Source of the DNA: DASRAJ01 sp035638255
GTDB lineage: Bacteria > Bacteroidota > Bacteroidia > Chitinophagales > UBA10324
Direction of reading: 5' to 3'
Assembly: GCA_035638255.1 (NCBI GenBank)
Contig: DASRAJ010000095.1
Location: forward strand, 32,184 to 96,183
DNA: 64,000 nucleotides
Each line of letters opens with the position of its first letter. The stretch's first letter is position 1. The notes under the pieces were generated by a model. It was not told where the DNA came from. It ran no database searches and worked only from the letters and a program-made list of their open reading frames with translations. Of the stretch, positions 1 through 7,393 are shown piece after piece. Made by a program: the position numbers and the translations under genes.

Positions 1-848
1 CCGAAATTTATTTTTCCCCGCTTATCAATCCCGGCGCGAATGCCCCCGTTATAACCAATGCGGTGGTTTTTCTTCATCACGATGTTGATGATGCCTGCCT
101 GCCCGCCCGAGGCATCATACTTCGCAGAGGGATTCGTGATCACTTCAATCTTCTCAATCACATCGGAAGGAATCTGATCAATCGTAAGTGTTGTCGGCCT
201 TCCATCCACAAAAATGGTGGGCGACGCATTCCGCAAGGTGACGTTGTTATCGAGGTCAACATTCACTCCCGGAATTTTTTTCAGCAATTCATCGGCAGTA
301 GTTCCGGCGCTCGACGGGTCTTTCGCCACGTTGTACACTTTCTTGTCGAGTTCCATTCTATAAACCTGTTCATCGCCGCTCACCACCACTTCGCTCAGTT
401 GAATCGCCAATGAATTGAGCTTAATGTTGCCAAGGTCTTTGTCAACGGCGCTCAACAGCTTCTGATAATTTCCATTCTTCACATCATCGAAATTGATGGG
501 GAAAGAAATTTTTTGAACGGAGGAATCGTACCCGATAGCTGTGATCTTCAAAGTATATTCTCCCATCACCGGCAAACTCTCTAAACTGAAATCGCCGTTC
601 GACTCTGTGAGCGCACCCGAAACAAGCATGGGTCGCGTCTTTTTTCTTACCGTATCAAAGCGGGTTTGAAATAACTGGAGGGTGGCGAACTCCACTCCTT
701 TCCCGGTTTTCGCATCCACAATTCTGCCGTAGAAATGACCAACATTGAATTTGGGATTATTGAAGTTTCCTTTATTACCCTGTGGAAATTGTGCGAACAA
801 CGGCAGCGAAGAAAATAGCAGCGCAATTAAAACGAAAATATGCTTCAT
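1..848 (-). CDS. TonB-dependent outer-membrane receptor, N-terminal part (cut by window edge)
   Basis: The gene runs leftward off the window, so only about 282 N-terminal residues are visible. The ATG at 848 opens a signal peptide (MKHIFVLIALLF, cleavage after LFAQ). A CarboxypepD_reg-like beta-sandwich follows at about residues 35-120 (GRIVDAKTGKGVEFATLQLF). A TonB plug domain follows at about 150-270, with VDGRPTTLTIDQIPSDVIEKI and EVITNPSAKYDASGG. This order is typical of Bacteroidota outer_membrane_beta-barrel (OMP_b-brl_3) receptors, which are energised by TonB/ExbBD and import siderophores, vitamins or oligomers. The substrate cannot be told from this part, and no SusD partner is visible. 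The barrel is outside the window, so whether the gene is complete is unknown. Confidence 0.85.
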   Translation of the reverse strand, partial: MKHIFVLIALLFSSLPLFAQFPQGNKGNFNNPKFNVGHFYGRIVDAKTGKGVEFATLQLFQTRFDTVRKKTRPMLVSGALTESNGDFSLESLPVMGEYTLKITAIGYDSSVQKISFPINFDDVKNGNYQKLLSAVDKDLGNIKLNSLAIQLSEVVVSGDEQVYRMELDKKVYNVAKDPSSAGTTADELLKKIPGVNVDLDNNVTLRNASPTIFVDGRPTTLTIDQIPSDVIEKIEVITNPSAKYDASGGQAGIINIVMKKNHRIGYNGGIRAGIDKRGKINF

Positions 849-1039
849 ACTTTATTGGACGTTGAATCAAAGACAAAATTGGCGATCAATGATGGAAAAA
901 TTTTCTTTCATCAAACACTATTCGACATAAGAAGAATTTGCTTCGACTATTTTTTCGGGAGCAAAAGTATTCTATGGCTGCTGTATGGAAGAAAAGAAAA
1001 AAGTTTAACCATTCGTTAAGTATTGAATGCAAAAGGAAA

Positions 1040-1060
1040 AGCGCAGAGATTTTCTGCGCT
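1040..1060 (-). terminator. Second rho-independent terminator behind tRNA-Pro
   Basis: On the minus strand AGCGCAGA and TCTGCGCT form an 8-bp stem around a 5-nt loop, followed by TTTTCCTTTT. It lies just beyond the first terminator, giving a tandem pair that closes the tRNA transcript and insulates the receptor gene to the left. Confidence 0.6.
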
Positions 1061-1065
1061 GCCAA

Positions 1066-1095
1066 CAAAAAAGTCCGATGGATTTCACCGGACTT
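1066..1095 (-). terminator. Rho-independent terminator of tRNA-Pro
   Basis: On the minus strand AAGTCCG and CGGACTT form a 7-bp stem around an 11-nt loop, followed by TTTTTT. It begins only 3 nt past the 3' end of the tRNA. Confidence 0.75.
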
Positions 1096-1097
1096 CG

Positions 1098-1171
1098 TCG
1101 GGGTGGCCAGACTCGAACTGGCGGCCCCCAGCACCCCATGCTGGTGCGCTAGCCAACTGCGCCACACCCCG
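1098..1171 (-). tRNA. tRNA-Pro (anticodon GGG)
   Basis: A 74-nt cloverleaf folds completely. The acceptor stem is CGGGGTG/CACCCCG with discriminator A. The D stem is GCGC/GCGC. The anticodon stem CCAGC/GCTGG encloses loop ATGGGGT, placing GGG at 34-36. The T arm is GCCAG-TTCGAGT-CTGGC. The 3' CCA is not encoded and must be added post-transcriptionally. Tandem terminators follow directly and a -7-type promoter box lies 15 nt upstream, so it appears to be a single-gene transcript. Confidence 0.95.
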
Positions 1172-1185
1172 AATGATTCATGGTC

Positions 1186-1194
1186 GCAAAGGTA
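1186..1194 (-). promoter_or_regulatory. Bacteroidota-type -7 box for tRNA-Pro
   Basis: TACCTTTGC on the minus strand matches the Bacteroidota housekeeping consensus TAnnTTTG(C) and ends 15 nt before the tRNA 5' end. A TTG at correct -33 spacing is not obvious, so the call rests on the -7 box and its position. Confidence 0.55.
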
Positions 1195-1212
1195 ATTTGA
1201 AAATTCAATCAC

Positions 1213-1935
1213 TTAGAATTGAAATCTCAATGCATGAAGAGCAGGAGCATCCTGAGCAATAGATTTATCAGGAGTTTTTAATTCAGAAAAATCAATCGCA
1301 TCATTTGCGTTTTCATATTTAGCGGGAATTCCTCCGGTTATAATTGTAATATCCTCTATACGTTCGGCAGGAAGTATTAGTCCACAACACGGCATGCCAT
1401 CAATGCAGTAAACATTTCCATTCACTCTGCCTCCAATGTTAAGAGAAGTATAATTGTCACTTTGCGAGACTCCGGAGACTGATAAACAACCTCCTGCAGC
1501 ATGATCGGCAGAACCAGCGACTGCATTTTGATCCACAGCAGTTGCGCGTGCTGGCGTACAATTCACATAGTTTGGATTGCTCCTAACCGATGCATTTAAA
1601 TTCTGCACAGATAGTTGCATTGAAATATTCTGAAATGAAATCATCCCTGAAGTAATTCTGATTCCTTGCAAGTATACTGGTACATACCCGAGGTATTGCA
1701 CTCTCAATTCATAACTGCCGGGAACGATTGGCTTTATGATATAGTTGCCGTCGTCATCTGTTTGCCCGATTCCTTTTTGCATTCCATCGCTTTCAAGCAC
1801 AACCGCAGCAAATGGAATTCCTTCATGGGTAGATGCATCGAAAAGGCGCCCCTGTAATTCGCCAGCAGAATCTGTCTGTGATTTCGCACTGGTGACCACG
1901 CAGACGATAATCAAAATTGTGATGATTGTTTTCAT
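1213..1935 (-). CDS. Barrel-less TonB receptor-like protein (regulatory domain plus partial plug)
   Basis: A 240-residue exported protein of unknown role. A signal peptide (MKTIITILIIVCVVTSAKSQ) precedes a CarboxypepD_reg-like domain at about residues 25-110 (GRLFDASTHEGIPFAAVV, GSYELRVQYLGY). A plug-like segment follows at about 145-220, with YTSLNIGGRVNGNVYCIDGMP and IEDITIITGGIPAKYENA. The chain ends there, with none of the 20-plus strands of a receptor barrel. The stop is clean and followed by a tRNA gene, with no downstream remnant of a barrel. It may be a truncated receptor or a stand-alone periplasmic plug protein. The C-terminal CC pair and three further cysteines are unusual for a plug. 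Confidence 0.6.
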   Translation of the reverse strand: MKTIITILIIVCVVTSAKSQTDSAGELQGRLFDASTHEGIPFAAVVLESDGMQKGIGQTDDDGNYIIKPIVPGSYELRVQYLGYVPVYLQGIRITSGMISFQNISMQLSVQNLNASVRSNPNYVNCTPARATAVDQNAVAGSADHAAGGCLSVSGVSQSDNYTSLNIGGRVNGNVYCIDGMPCCGLILPAERIEDITIITGGIPAKYENANDAIDFSELKTPDKSIAQDAPALHALRFQF

Positions 1936-1985
1936 GGCTGTTTGTTTTTAGGTGAGGAAAAAATTGAGATAGGAAAGTTACGATG

Positions 1986-2003
1986 TGACAATAGCGATTG
2001 TCA
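1986..2003. promoter_or_regulatory. Operator-like inverted repeat TGACAAT-N4-ATTGTCA
   Basis: Perfect 7-bp arms flank AGCG in the gap between two minus-strand genes, 51-68 bp upstream of the start of the receptor-like gene at 1935. Its symmetry and position suit a dimeric repressor or activator site. No regulator can be assigned. Confidence 0.3.
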
Positions 2004-2113
2004 AGTGCACGAGTCTCTTATGACTGAGGATTTACAATGAGAGATTGATATGACATTTCCGTGTCAGAAAGCCGGAGCGAATCTTCGGAGTGAAATAAGT
2101 TTCCAGACCAGAG

Positions 2114-2968
2114 CTATACGGCTTGCTTCCAGTATCTCTTTCCTTTCTGCGCCTTTTCAAATTCCTCTTTACTCAGAATATTTTCTTCCAGCACCATATC
2201 AGTCCTGCAATAGTTTCTGAAAAATTCATCGAGCCGTTCTTTTGATTTCATCACTTCATCGGTTATGTAGTTCACATCAATGTTGATGCAGACGGCGCCG
2301 ATCAGTCCGTAATCTTTCCTGAAGATGGGAATGGTAGTGCACTTGAACTTGCGCGAAGCGATGTCGAGCTCGTAATTCAGCTTGTCTTCATTGAGCGCTT
2401 TACGTTTCTTCAGATCAAGAACAAGGACTGTTGTTCCCATTCCCGATTTTCTTCCGGTTACTTCTCCGTTTTCAATTTCAATTATTGACTTGGATGGATT
2501 CATGAGGTTGTGAAGAAGAATTTCAATTCCCATGTCATGGAACGTTTGCTCGATAAGTCTAACAATGCGCCGGTAGTTTTCAAGGAACTCATTGTTGTCG
2601 TCAATGATCTTGTCACCATCGTACATCCTGAAAAGCCTTTCGTACTGCTGAAGTTCTGCATGCTCTAATTGGTGACGCACATTGTTTTGTTCACCGATAA
2701 AAATGAGCTGACGTGCCGCGGTAAAATCTTTATTCTTCAAAAAATAATGAACCGCCAGCCTGAAATCTATGATGCTGAACTCCGGAAAATTATTCTTGTC
2801 TGCTTCGAATGGATAGAAGTCATACTCGTCAAGATTTTTCCCGTGTGCTTTTTTCTTCTCACGGTATTTGCCGATTGTGAATCCCCCGGCAAATAAAATC
2901 AGCGACACAATTACTTCTGCTGCAACCGGCACAGCAATGGACTCCGAAATATCAAACAGTAAAATCAT
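2114..2968 (-). CDS. Membrane-anchored YheO-type PAS domain protein
   Basis: 284 residues. One N-terminal membrane segment (about 10-33, VPVAAEVIVSLILFAGGFTI) is followed by a basic stop-transfer KYREKKK and a cytoplasmic portion. Residues about 125-245 look like the YheO-like PAS domain (PF08348): LIEQTFHDMGIEILLHNL, SIIEIENGEVTGRKSGMGTT, FRKDYGLIGAVCINIDVNYI. In the family this domain usually precedes a C-terminal helix-turn-helix. No clear HTH is seen here, where the tail is charged helix, so a membrane-tethered sensory protein is inferred rather than a DNA-binding one. It stands alone between a receptor-like gene and a divergent T9SS cargo gene. Confidence 0.6.
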   Translation of the reverse strand: MILLFDISESIAVPVAAEVIVSLILFAGGFTIGKYREKKKAHGKNLDEYDFYPFEADKNNFPEFSIIDFRLAVHYFLKNKDFTAARQLIFIGEQNNVRHQLEHAELQQYERLFRMYDGDKIIDDNNEFLENYRRIVRLIEQTFHDMGIEILLHNLMNPSKSIIEIENGEVTGRKSGMGTTVLVLDLKKRKALNEDKLNYELDIASRKFKCTTIPIFRKDYGLIGAVCINIDVNYITDEVMKSKERLDEFFRNYCRTDMVLEENILSKEEFEKAQKGKRYWKQAV

Positions 2969-3125
2969 AACCGAAACGATTTTGAAAAATCCAAAGATAA
3001 ATGGAGAACGAAGTCAATTGAAATAGTAATTGGGAAATTTTCGGAATTACTCTCTATGTGTTATTCGTCTTTTTGAATTCTGATTCTTGACAGAAGAGAT
3101 TAACTTCGTTTTCTAAAACTATCCT

Positions 3126-4037
3126 ATGAAAGAAGTATCCTTCAAAAAAAAATTAGCCAGCTATTCTGCTTTATCGAGTGCGTTACTTGCATCTGCATTC
3201 TCCGCCGAAGCACAAATTCTTTACACGGATGTTATACCAGACGACACTCTTAATACCTTACCTGATCTAGGGGGTGAATGGAGGTCTCTCGACTTGAATA
3301 ATGATGGTGTGGTTGATTTTTATCTTGTACAAGCACATGCATTGTTTAACTACCGAACCGGAGAAGTAATTGGTAACAATCTTACTTCTGCTATGAACTC
3401 AGTAGCAGGGATCGCGGTTTATACATCTTCTACAAGTGCTGGTATGAAGTTTCCATTCCTCCTTTGGCAAAATGATGTAATTGACTCCAATCTTGAATGG
3501 GTTAAGCCCAGCCCAGGAGCTGATGCCGCATTTCAAAATGGATATGAAGAGGCCATCTTTAATGCACTGTTCTTCTCTACATTCTACGGGATTTGGCAAA
3601 ACGGTGTTGAAGACGGATATGCGGGCTTGAGAATAAATTTCAATGGTGATCAGTATTATGGTTGGGTACGGCTTGATGTAGATTCCGCTGCGCAATGGAT
3701 GATCGTTAAAGACTATGCTGTAAACTTAACCCCTAATAGTCCGATTCTGGCAGGTCAATGTTTCTGTCCCCCGACAGGAATTCAGGAAGCAAGCGATGCC
3801 GGAAATATTATTTTTCCAAACCCCGCTTCAAGCAGAATTTTTATTTCCGGTTTAAATGAGAACTTGAGCGATGCTGAAGTTTCCATTTTTGATTTGTCGG
3901 GAAGAAAAATGCTTACCCAAAATATTTCTTCGGTTCAAAATGAAATTGATGTGTCGTCCCTCAATGATGGAATCTATTTACTTGAGCTGAAGAACAAATA
4001 TCAATCCCGGGTGGAGAAAGTTGAAGTAAGGAAATAA
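3126..4037 (+). CDS. Secreted T9SS-sorted protein, function unknown
   Basis: 303 residues. An unusually polar N-terminal signal region (MKEVSFKKKLASYSALSSALL, ending SAEA) is followed by a compact domain at about 30-215 containing SLDLNNDGVVDFYLV, a D-x-N-x-D-G calcium-loop-like motif, and GLRINFNGDQYYGWVRLDVD. The C-terminal type A sorting domain begins near IIFPNPASSRIFISGL and ends in a basic tail (KVEVRK). The GW-VRLD region resembles secreted Bacteroidota proteins of unknown function. It is predicted to cross the outer membrane by T9SS and be cell-surface attached or released. It is convergent with ruvB. Confidence 0.65.
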   Translation: MKEVSFKKKLASYSALSSALLASAFSAEAQILYTDVIPDDTLNTLPDLGGEWRSLDLNNDGVVDFYLVQAHALFNYRTGEVIGNNLTSAMNSVAGIAVYTSSTSAGMKFPFLLWQNDVIDSNLEWVKPSPGADAAFQNGYEEAIFNALFFSTFYGIWQNGVEDGYAGLRINFNGDQYYGWVRLDVDSAAQWMIVKDYAVNLTPNSPILAGQCFCPPTGIQEASDAGNIIFPNPASSRIFISGLNENLSDAEVSIFDLSGRKMLTQNISSVQNEIDVSSLNDGIYLLELKNKYQSRVEKVEVRK

Positions 4038-4065
4038 CCACCAATAGAATTTACAGCGCAAGGTG

Positions 4066-5094
4066 CTAATTGAATAGCATTCCCGGATTCCTGGGAATCA
4101 CCTTTCCCAGATGTTTGAACGCAAGTTCTGTAGCTTCTCTGCCGCGAGCAGTTCGCTTGAGATAACCTTCCTGGATTAAGAATGGCTCATACACTTCTTC
4201 AATCGTTCCGGACTCCTCTCCTACTGCAGTAGCAATCGTATTCAATCCTACAGGTCCGCCTTTGAATTTTTCGATGATGGTGGAAAGAATTTTGTTGTCC
4301 ATTTCATCAAGTCCGTGTTCATCTACGTTCAATGCATTCAATCCGTAGCGTGCTATTTCAACATCAATGTTCCCGGTGCCTTTGATCTGCGCGAAGTCAC
4401 GAACCCTGCGCAGGAGAGAATTCGCAATGCGCGGTGTGCCGCGGCTGCGGCGGGAAATTTCATCGGCGCCATCGAGGTTGATTTCTGTGTTCAGAATTTT
4501 TGCAGAGCGAAGAATAATTTTCTTCAGGGTCCCTGCATCGTAATAATCCATGCGCGAAGCGATGCTGAAACGTGAACGAAGCGGCGATGAAAGCAATCCC
4601 GATCGTGTAGTAGCCCCGATCAGTGTAAATGGATGAAGCTGAATTTGAATCGAACGCGCATTCGGCCCCGAATCAAGCATGATGTCAATCTTAAAATCTT
4701 CCATGGCAGAATACAGGTACTCTTCAACCACGGTACTCAGCCGGTGAATCTCATCAATGAATAACACATCATTTGCTTCGAGATTGGTGAGCAATCCGGC
4801 AAGATCACCGGGCTTTTCCAGCACAGGCCCTGAAGTAGTTTTCAAATTCACACCCAGCTCATGTGCGATGATATTTGCGAGAGTTGTCTTTCCCAAACCG
4901 GGAGGACCATGCAACAGAACATGATCAAGTGCTTCACCGCGTTGTTTCGCTGCGGCAATAAAAACTTTCAGGTTGGCGACTACATTTTCCTGTCCGGCAA
5001 AATCTTCAAAGGCAGAGGGGCGTAACACCTTCTCGACTTCGAGTTCAGCGGCTGATAAATTTTCTTCGGCGGGATTCAGGTTGGGGTTGCGCAT
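4066..5094 (-). CDS. ruvB: Holliday junction branch migration ATPase RuvB
   Basis: 342 residues, the usual length. RuvB is the hexameric AAA+ motor that drives RuvA-bound Holliday junctions. Visible are Walker A GPPGLGKT (63-70), Walker B LFIDEIH (111-117), sensor-1 GATTRSG, the arginine-finger region and a C-terminal winged helix (ATAVGEESGTIEEVYEPFLI, RTARGREAT). The start is taken as the ATG at 5094. A TTG one codon upstream is possible but weaker. The ATG overlaps the stop of the small upstream gene (TGATG), implying translational coupling. ruvA and ruvC are not nearby, which is common. Confidence 0.97.
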   Translation of the reverse strand: MRNPNLNPAEENLSAAELEVEKVLRPSAFEDFAGQENVVANLKVFIAAAKQRGEALDHVLLHGPPGLGKTTLANIIAHELGVNLKTTSGPVLEKPGDLAGLLTNLEANDVLFIDEIHRLSTVVEEYLYSAMEDFKIDIMLDSGPNARSIQIQLHPFTLIGATTRSGLLSSPLRSRFSIASRMDYYDAGTLKKIILRSAKILNTEINLDGADEISRRSRGTPRIANSLLRRVRDFAQIKGTGNIDVEIARYGLNALNVDEHGLDEMDNKILSTIIEKFKGGPVGLNTIATAVGEESGTIEEVYEPFLIQEGYLKRTARGREATELAFKHLGKVIPRNPGMLFN

Positions 5095-5288
5095 CAATCA
5101 ATCTTGGAATCTTTTGGATAAATATTCTTAAGTGAATCAGGAGTCACCAAGCGAATTCCTTTTTCCTCTAATTCAGATAAATCTTTTCCTTCTCGAATGT
5201 ATTCGTGAATTAATTTTTGCGCTTCATAGATTTTGATGATCGGATTTTCAGAAATTTTTTTGGGGCGTTTTCCGATTCGAAATTTCAT
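5094..5288 (-). CDS. Small hypothetical protein coupled to ruvB
   Basis: 64 residues from the ATG at 5288 (a TTG two codons upstream would give 66). It is highly charged and probably helical (PIIKIYEAQKLIHEYIREGK, DLSELEEKGIRLVTPDSL). I do not recognise a family. The size and charge recall small antitoxin-like or accessory proteins, but no toxin partner is adjacent. The stop overlaps the ruvB start by one base, so the two are probably co-translated. That overlap is the best argument that it is real. Confidence 0.5.
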   Translation of the reverse strand: MKFRIGKRPKKISENPIIKIYEAQKLIHEYIREGKDLSELEEKGIRLVTPDSLKNIYPKDSKID

Positions 5289-5486
5289 TGGCAATTATCA
5301 TTTGAATTGAAAAGTTACAACGAGAGATAATGTTACAACCATTCAATCAGCATTTGTTGTTGTTTTTATTGGCTTGCTCGTCGTTCTCAATTTACTTCTC
5401 AAAATTACTCAAATTCCATATTGCCCATCCTTCTTAAAACAATGTTAAACTCTTTCCGTTAAGCTTTCTCTTCTTAATTTCGAAGC

Positions 5487-6743
5487 ATGAAGCGAATTTT
5501 CTTTTTAATCAGTGCGATGCTGTTGATGCAACAAGCATTTGCATCCATGGTCCTCATCCCGATGGATCCCAAGCAAACTGATCACCTCAAGGCTTATGGT
5601 GTTGCTTACTGGATTCTCACCAAAGGTGTGAAGGTGGATTGGATGTTAAATTACCGGGGAGGAAGTTTTGCTTTCCCATATTTCACTGAAGGTGAAAATG
5701 AATGTGTGGTGCGTGGTGTGAGCTATGAAATTGTTCCTGATGTTCAGTACAACAGCATACTCGCCGGCATTGCAAACCCTGAAGTGAATGAAGACATCGT
5801 TAAACTGGAGAAGGCGCCAAAGATCGCCGTGTATTCGCCGAAGAATAAACGCCCCTGGGATGATGCCGTCACGCTTGTGCTTACGTATGCCGAGATCCCT
5901 TACGATATTATTTATGATGATGATGTACTGGAAGGAAAGCTTCCGCTTTACGACTGGCTGCATTTGCATCACGAAGATTTCACGGGGCAGTACGGAAAAT
6001 TTTACGCTGCGTATGCCAACGCTTCCTGGTACATCGAGGATGTGAAGCTGCAGGAAGCCACGGCAGCCAAGTGGGGATTTACCAAAGTGTCGCAATTGAA
6101 ATTAGCGGTCGCAAAAAGAATCCGGGATTATGTTGCCGGCGGCGGTTTCATGTTTGCCATGTGCTCTGCAACCGATTCCTATGACATTGCCCTGGCGGCT
6201 GAAGGCACTGACATTTGCGACTGGATGTATGACGGCGACGGACAAGATCCAAACTCACAGCAGAAGCTCGACTTCTCAAAATGTTTTGCGTTTCAGAACT
6301 TCACCGTCGTGCGCGATCCGCTCACGTATGAGTTCTCTAATATTGATGCGACCAATACCCGGCGTGTCCCCCTGGAACAGGATTATTTCACACTCTTTGA
6401 TTTTTCTGCAAAGTGGGATCCCGTTCCTACGATGTTGTGCCAGGATCATACACAAGTGATTAAGGCTTTCATGGGTCAAACCACCGCCTTTCGTGATGAA
6501 ACAATAAAGCCAACCGTACTCGTGATGGGAGAAAATAAAGCAGCGGGTGAAGCGCGTTACATACACGGTGAATATGGCAAGGGCACCTGGACTTTTTATG
6601 GTGGTCATGATCCGGAAGATTATCAGCACCAGGTTGGTGATCCGCCTACGGATTTAGCACTGCATCCTAATTCACCCGGCTACCGGTTGATATTAAACAA
6701 TGTATTATTTCCGGCAGCGAAAAAGAAAAAGCAGAAGACGTGA
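5487..6743 (+). CDS. Exported GATase1-like protein (Bacteroidota family often named 'asparagine synthetase B')
   Basis: 418 residues with a signal peptide (MKRIFFLISAMLLMQQAFAS). I recall databases calling this family asparagine synthetase B. The sequence does not support that: there is no N-terminal Cys-2 glutaminase and no PP-loop SGGxDS. Instead the chain resembles a class I glutamine-amidotransferase-like fold. An alpha/beta start (PKIAVYSPKNKRPWDDAVTL) is followed by YVAGGGFMFAMCSATDSYD with a candidate nucleophile-elbow Cys226, and by GKGTWTFYGGHDPEDYQ with a candidate His374 like the GHPE motif. Substrate and reaction are unknown. Export to the periplasm is inferred from the leader. 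The next gene, also exported, starts 62 bp downstream. Confidence 0.65.
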   Translation: MKRIFFLISAMLLMQQAFASMVLIPMDPKQTDHLKAYGVAYWILTKGVKVDWMLNYRGGSFAFPYFTEGENECVVRGVSYEIVPDVQYNSILAGIANPEVNEDIVKLEKAPKIAVYSPKNKRPWDDAVTLVLTYAEIPYDIIYDDDVLEGKLPLYDWLHLHHEDFTGQYGKFYAAYANASWYIEDVKLQEATAAKWGFTKVSQLKLAVAKRIRDYVAGGGFMFAMCSATDSYDIALAAEGTDICDWMYDGDGQDPNSQQKLDFSKCFAFQNFTVVRDPLTYEFSNIDATNTRRVPLEQDYFTLFDFSAKWDPVPTMLCQDHTQVIKAFMGQTTAFRDETIKPTVLVMGENKAAGEARYIHGEYGKGTWTFYGGHDPEDYQHQVGDPPTDLALHPNSPGYRLILNNVLFPAAKKKKQKT

Positions 6744-6805
6744 TAAAATCAGCTATGAGTCTTGAGTTATGGGCTTTGCGCCTTAAAAATTAAATTGACT
6801 TCATT

Positions 6806-7291
6806 TTGAAAAAAATTTCTCTCATCTTATTTCTTCTCCTCTCATGCGCAGGTACTCAGGCTCAAAACATTGACAATTTGGTGAAGGACCTGAAATGCTA
6901 TGATGAAACAGCTTTCAATGCTATTGACATGCTCATCAGCAGCAGAAGCGCGGGTGAATATGATCCGGTGGCCGAGTGGAGTGAAAAAGTTTCGTCCGAT
7001 AAAATTGTACAAAAAGTTTTTCCGCTCGAAGGAGGCATTCAATATGTAATTGTTCTCACGACCGAAGAAAACGTGGATGGAACTGCCATTGAAATTCGCA
7101 ATAGCTTAGGGGAGAAGTTAGAATACGTTTCGGAAGTGAATGATCTTGACAGAAATGAAATCAATTTTTTCTATACCCCGCCCTATGATGATAAGTATAG
7201 AATCAGCTTTCGGGTAGTGAACAGCCACAAGCCCCTTACGTGTATGTACATGGGAATCTTCGAGGGAGAACCCGATCCGCAGGAGCAGTAA
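6806..7291 (+). CDS. Small exported hypothetical protein
   Basis: 161 residues. The only start that retains the leader is TTG at 6806 (LKKISLILFLLLSCAGTQAQ); the next Met is 43 residues in, past the mature start. The signal peptide may be cleaved after TQAQ, or the S-C-A-G stretch could serve as a lipobox. The mature part (40-150) is an all-beta-looking domain (YVIVLTTEENVDGTAIEIRN, SLGEKLEYVSEVNDLDRN, YRISFRVVNSHKPLTCMYMG) recalling small periplasmic beta-sandwich domains that bind to or stabilise envelope proteins. No family is recognised. Confidence 0.6.
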   Translation: MKKISLILFLLLSCAGTQAQNIDNLVKDLKCYDETAFNAIDMLISSRSAGEYDPVAEWSEKVSSDKIVQKVFPLEGGIQYVIVLTTEENVDGTAIEIRNSLGEKLEYVSEVNDLDRNEINFFYTPPYDDKYRISFRVVNSHKPLTCMYMGIFEGEPDPQEQ

Positions 7292-7296
7292 AAAAA

Positions 7297-7324
7297 GTAG
7301 GCAGTAGGCAATAGGCAGTAGGCA
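7297..7324 (+). repeat. Heptamer tandem repeat, GTAGGCA x4
   Basis: Four direct 7-bp units (gtaggca, gtaggca, ataggca, gtaggca) begin 5 bp after the stop of the preceding gene. The 7-bp register appears to continue in degenerate form (gattgta, agattta, tccaatt, gtaaaac, tctaaat, tgcaact) to the end of the porin gene at 7394. The same word family recurs behind xerD at 58277. Confidence 0.8.
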
Positions 7325-7393
7325 ACAAAAAATCCCCGGATTGTAAGATTTATCCAATTGTAAAACTCTAAATTGCAACTGCAAATTGATTTC

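Noticed and set aside
5487..6743. Asparagine synthetase activity
   Set aside because: No N-terminal catalytic Cys, no PP-loop, and a signal peptide is present.
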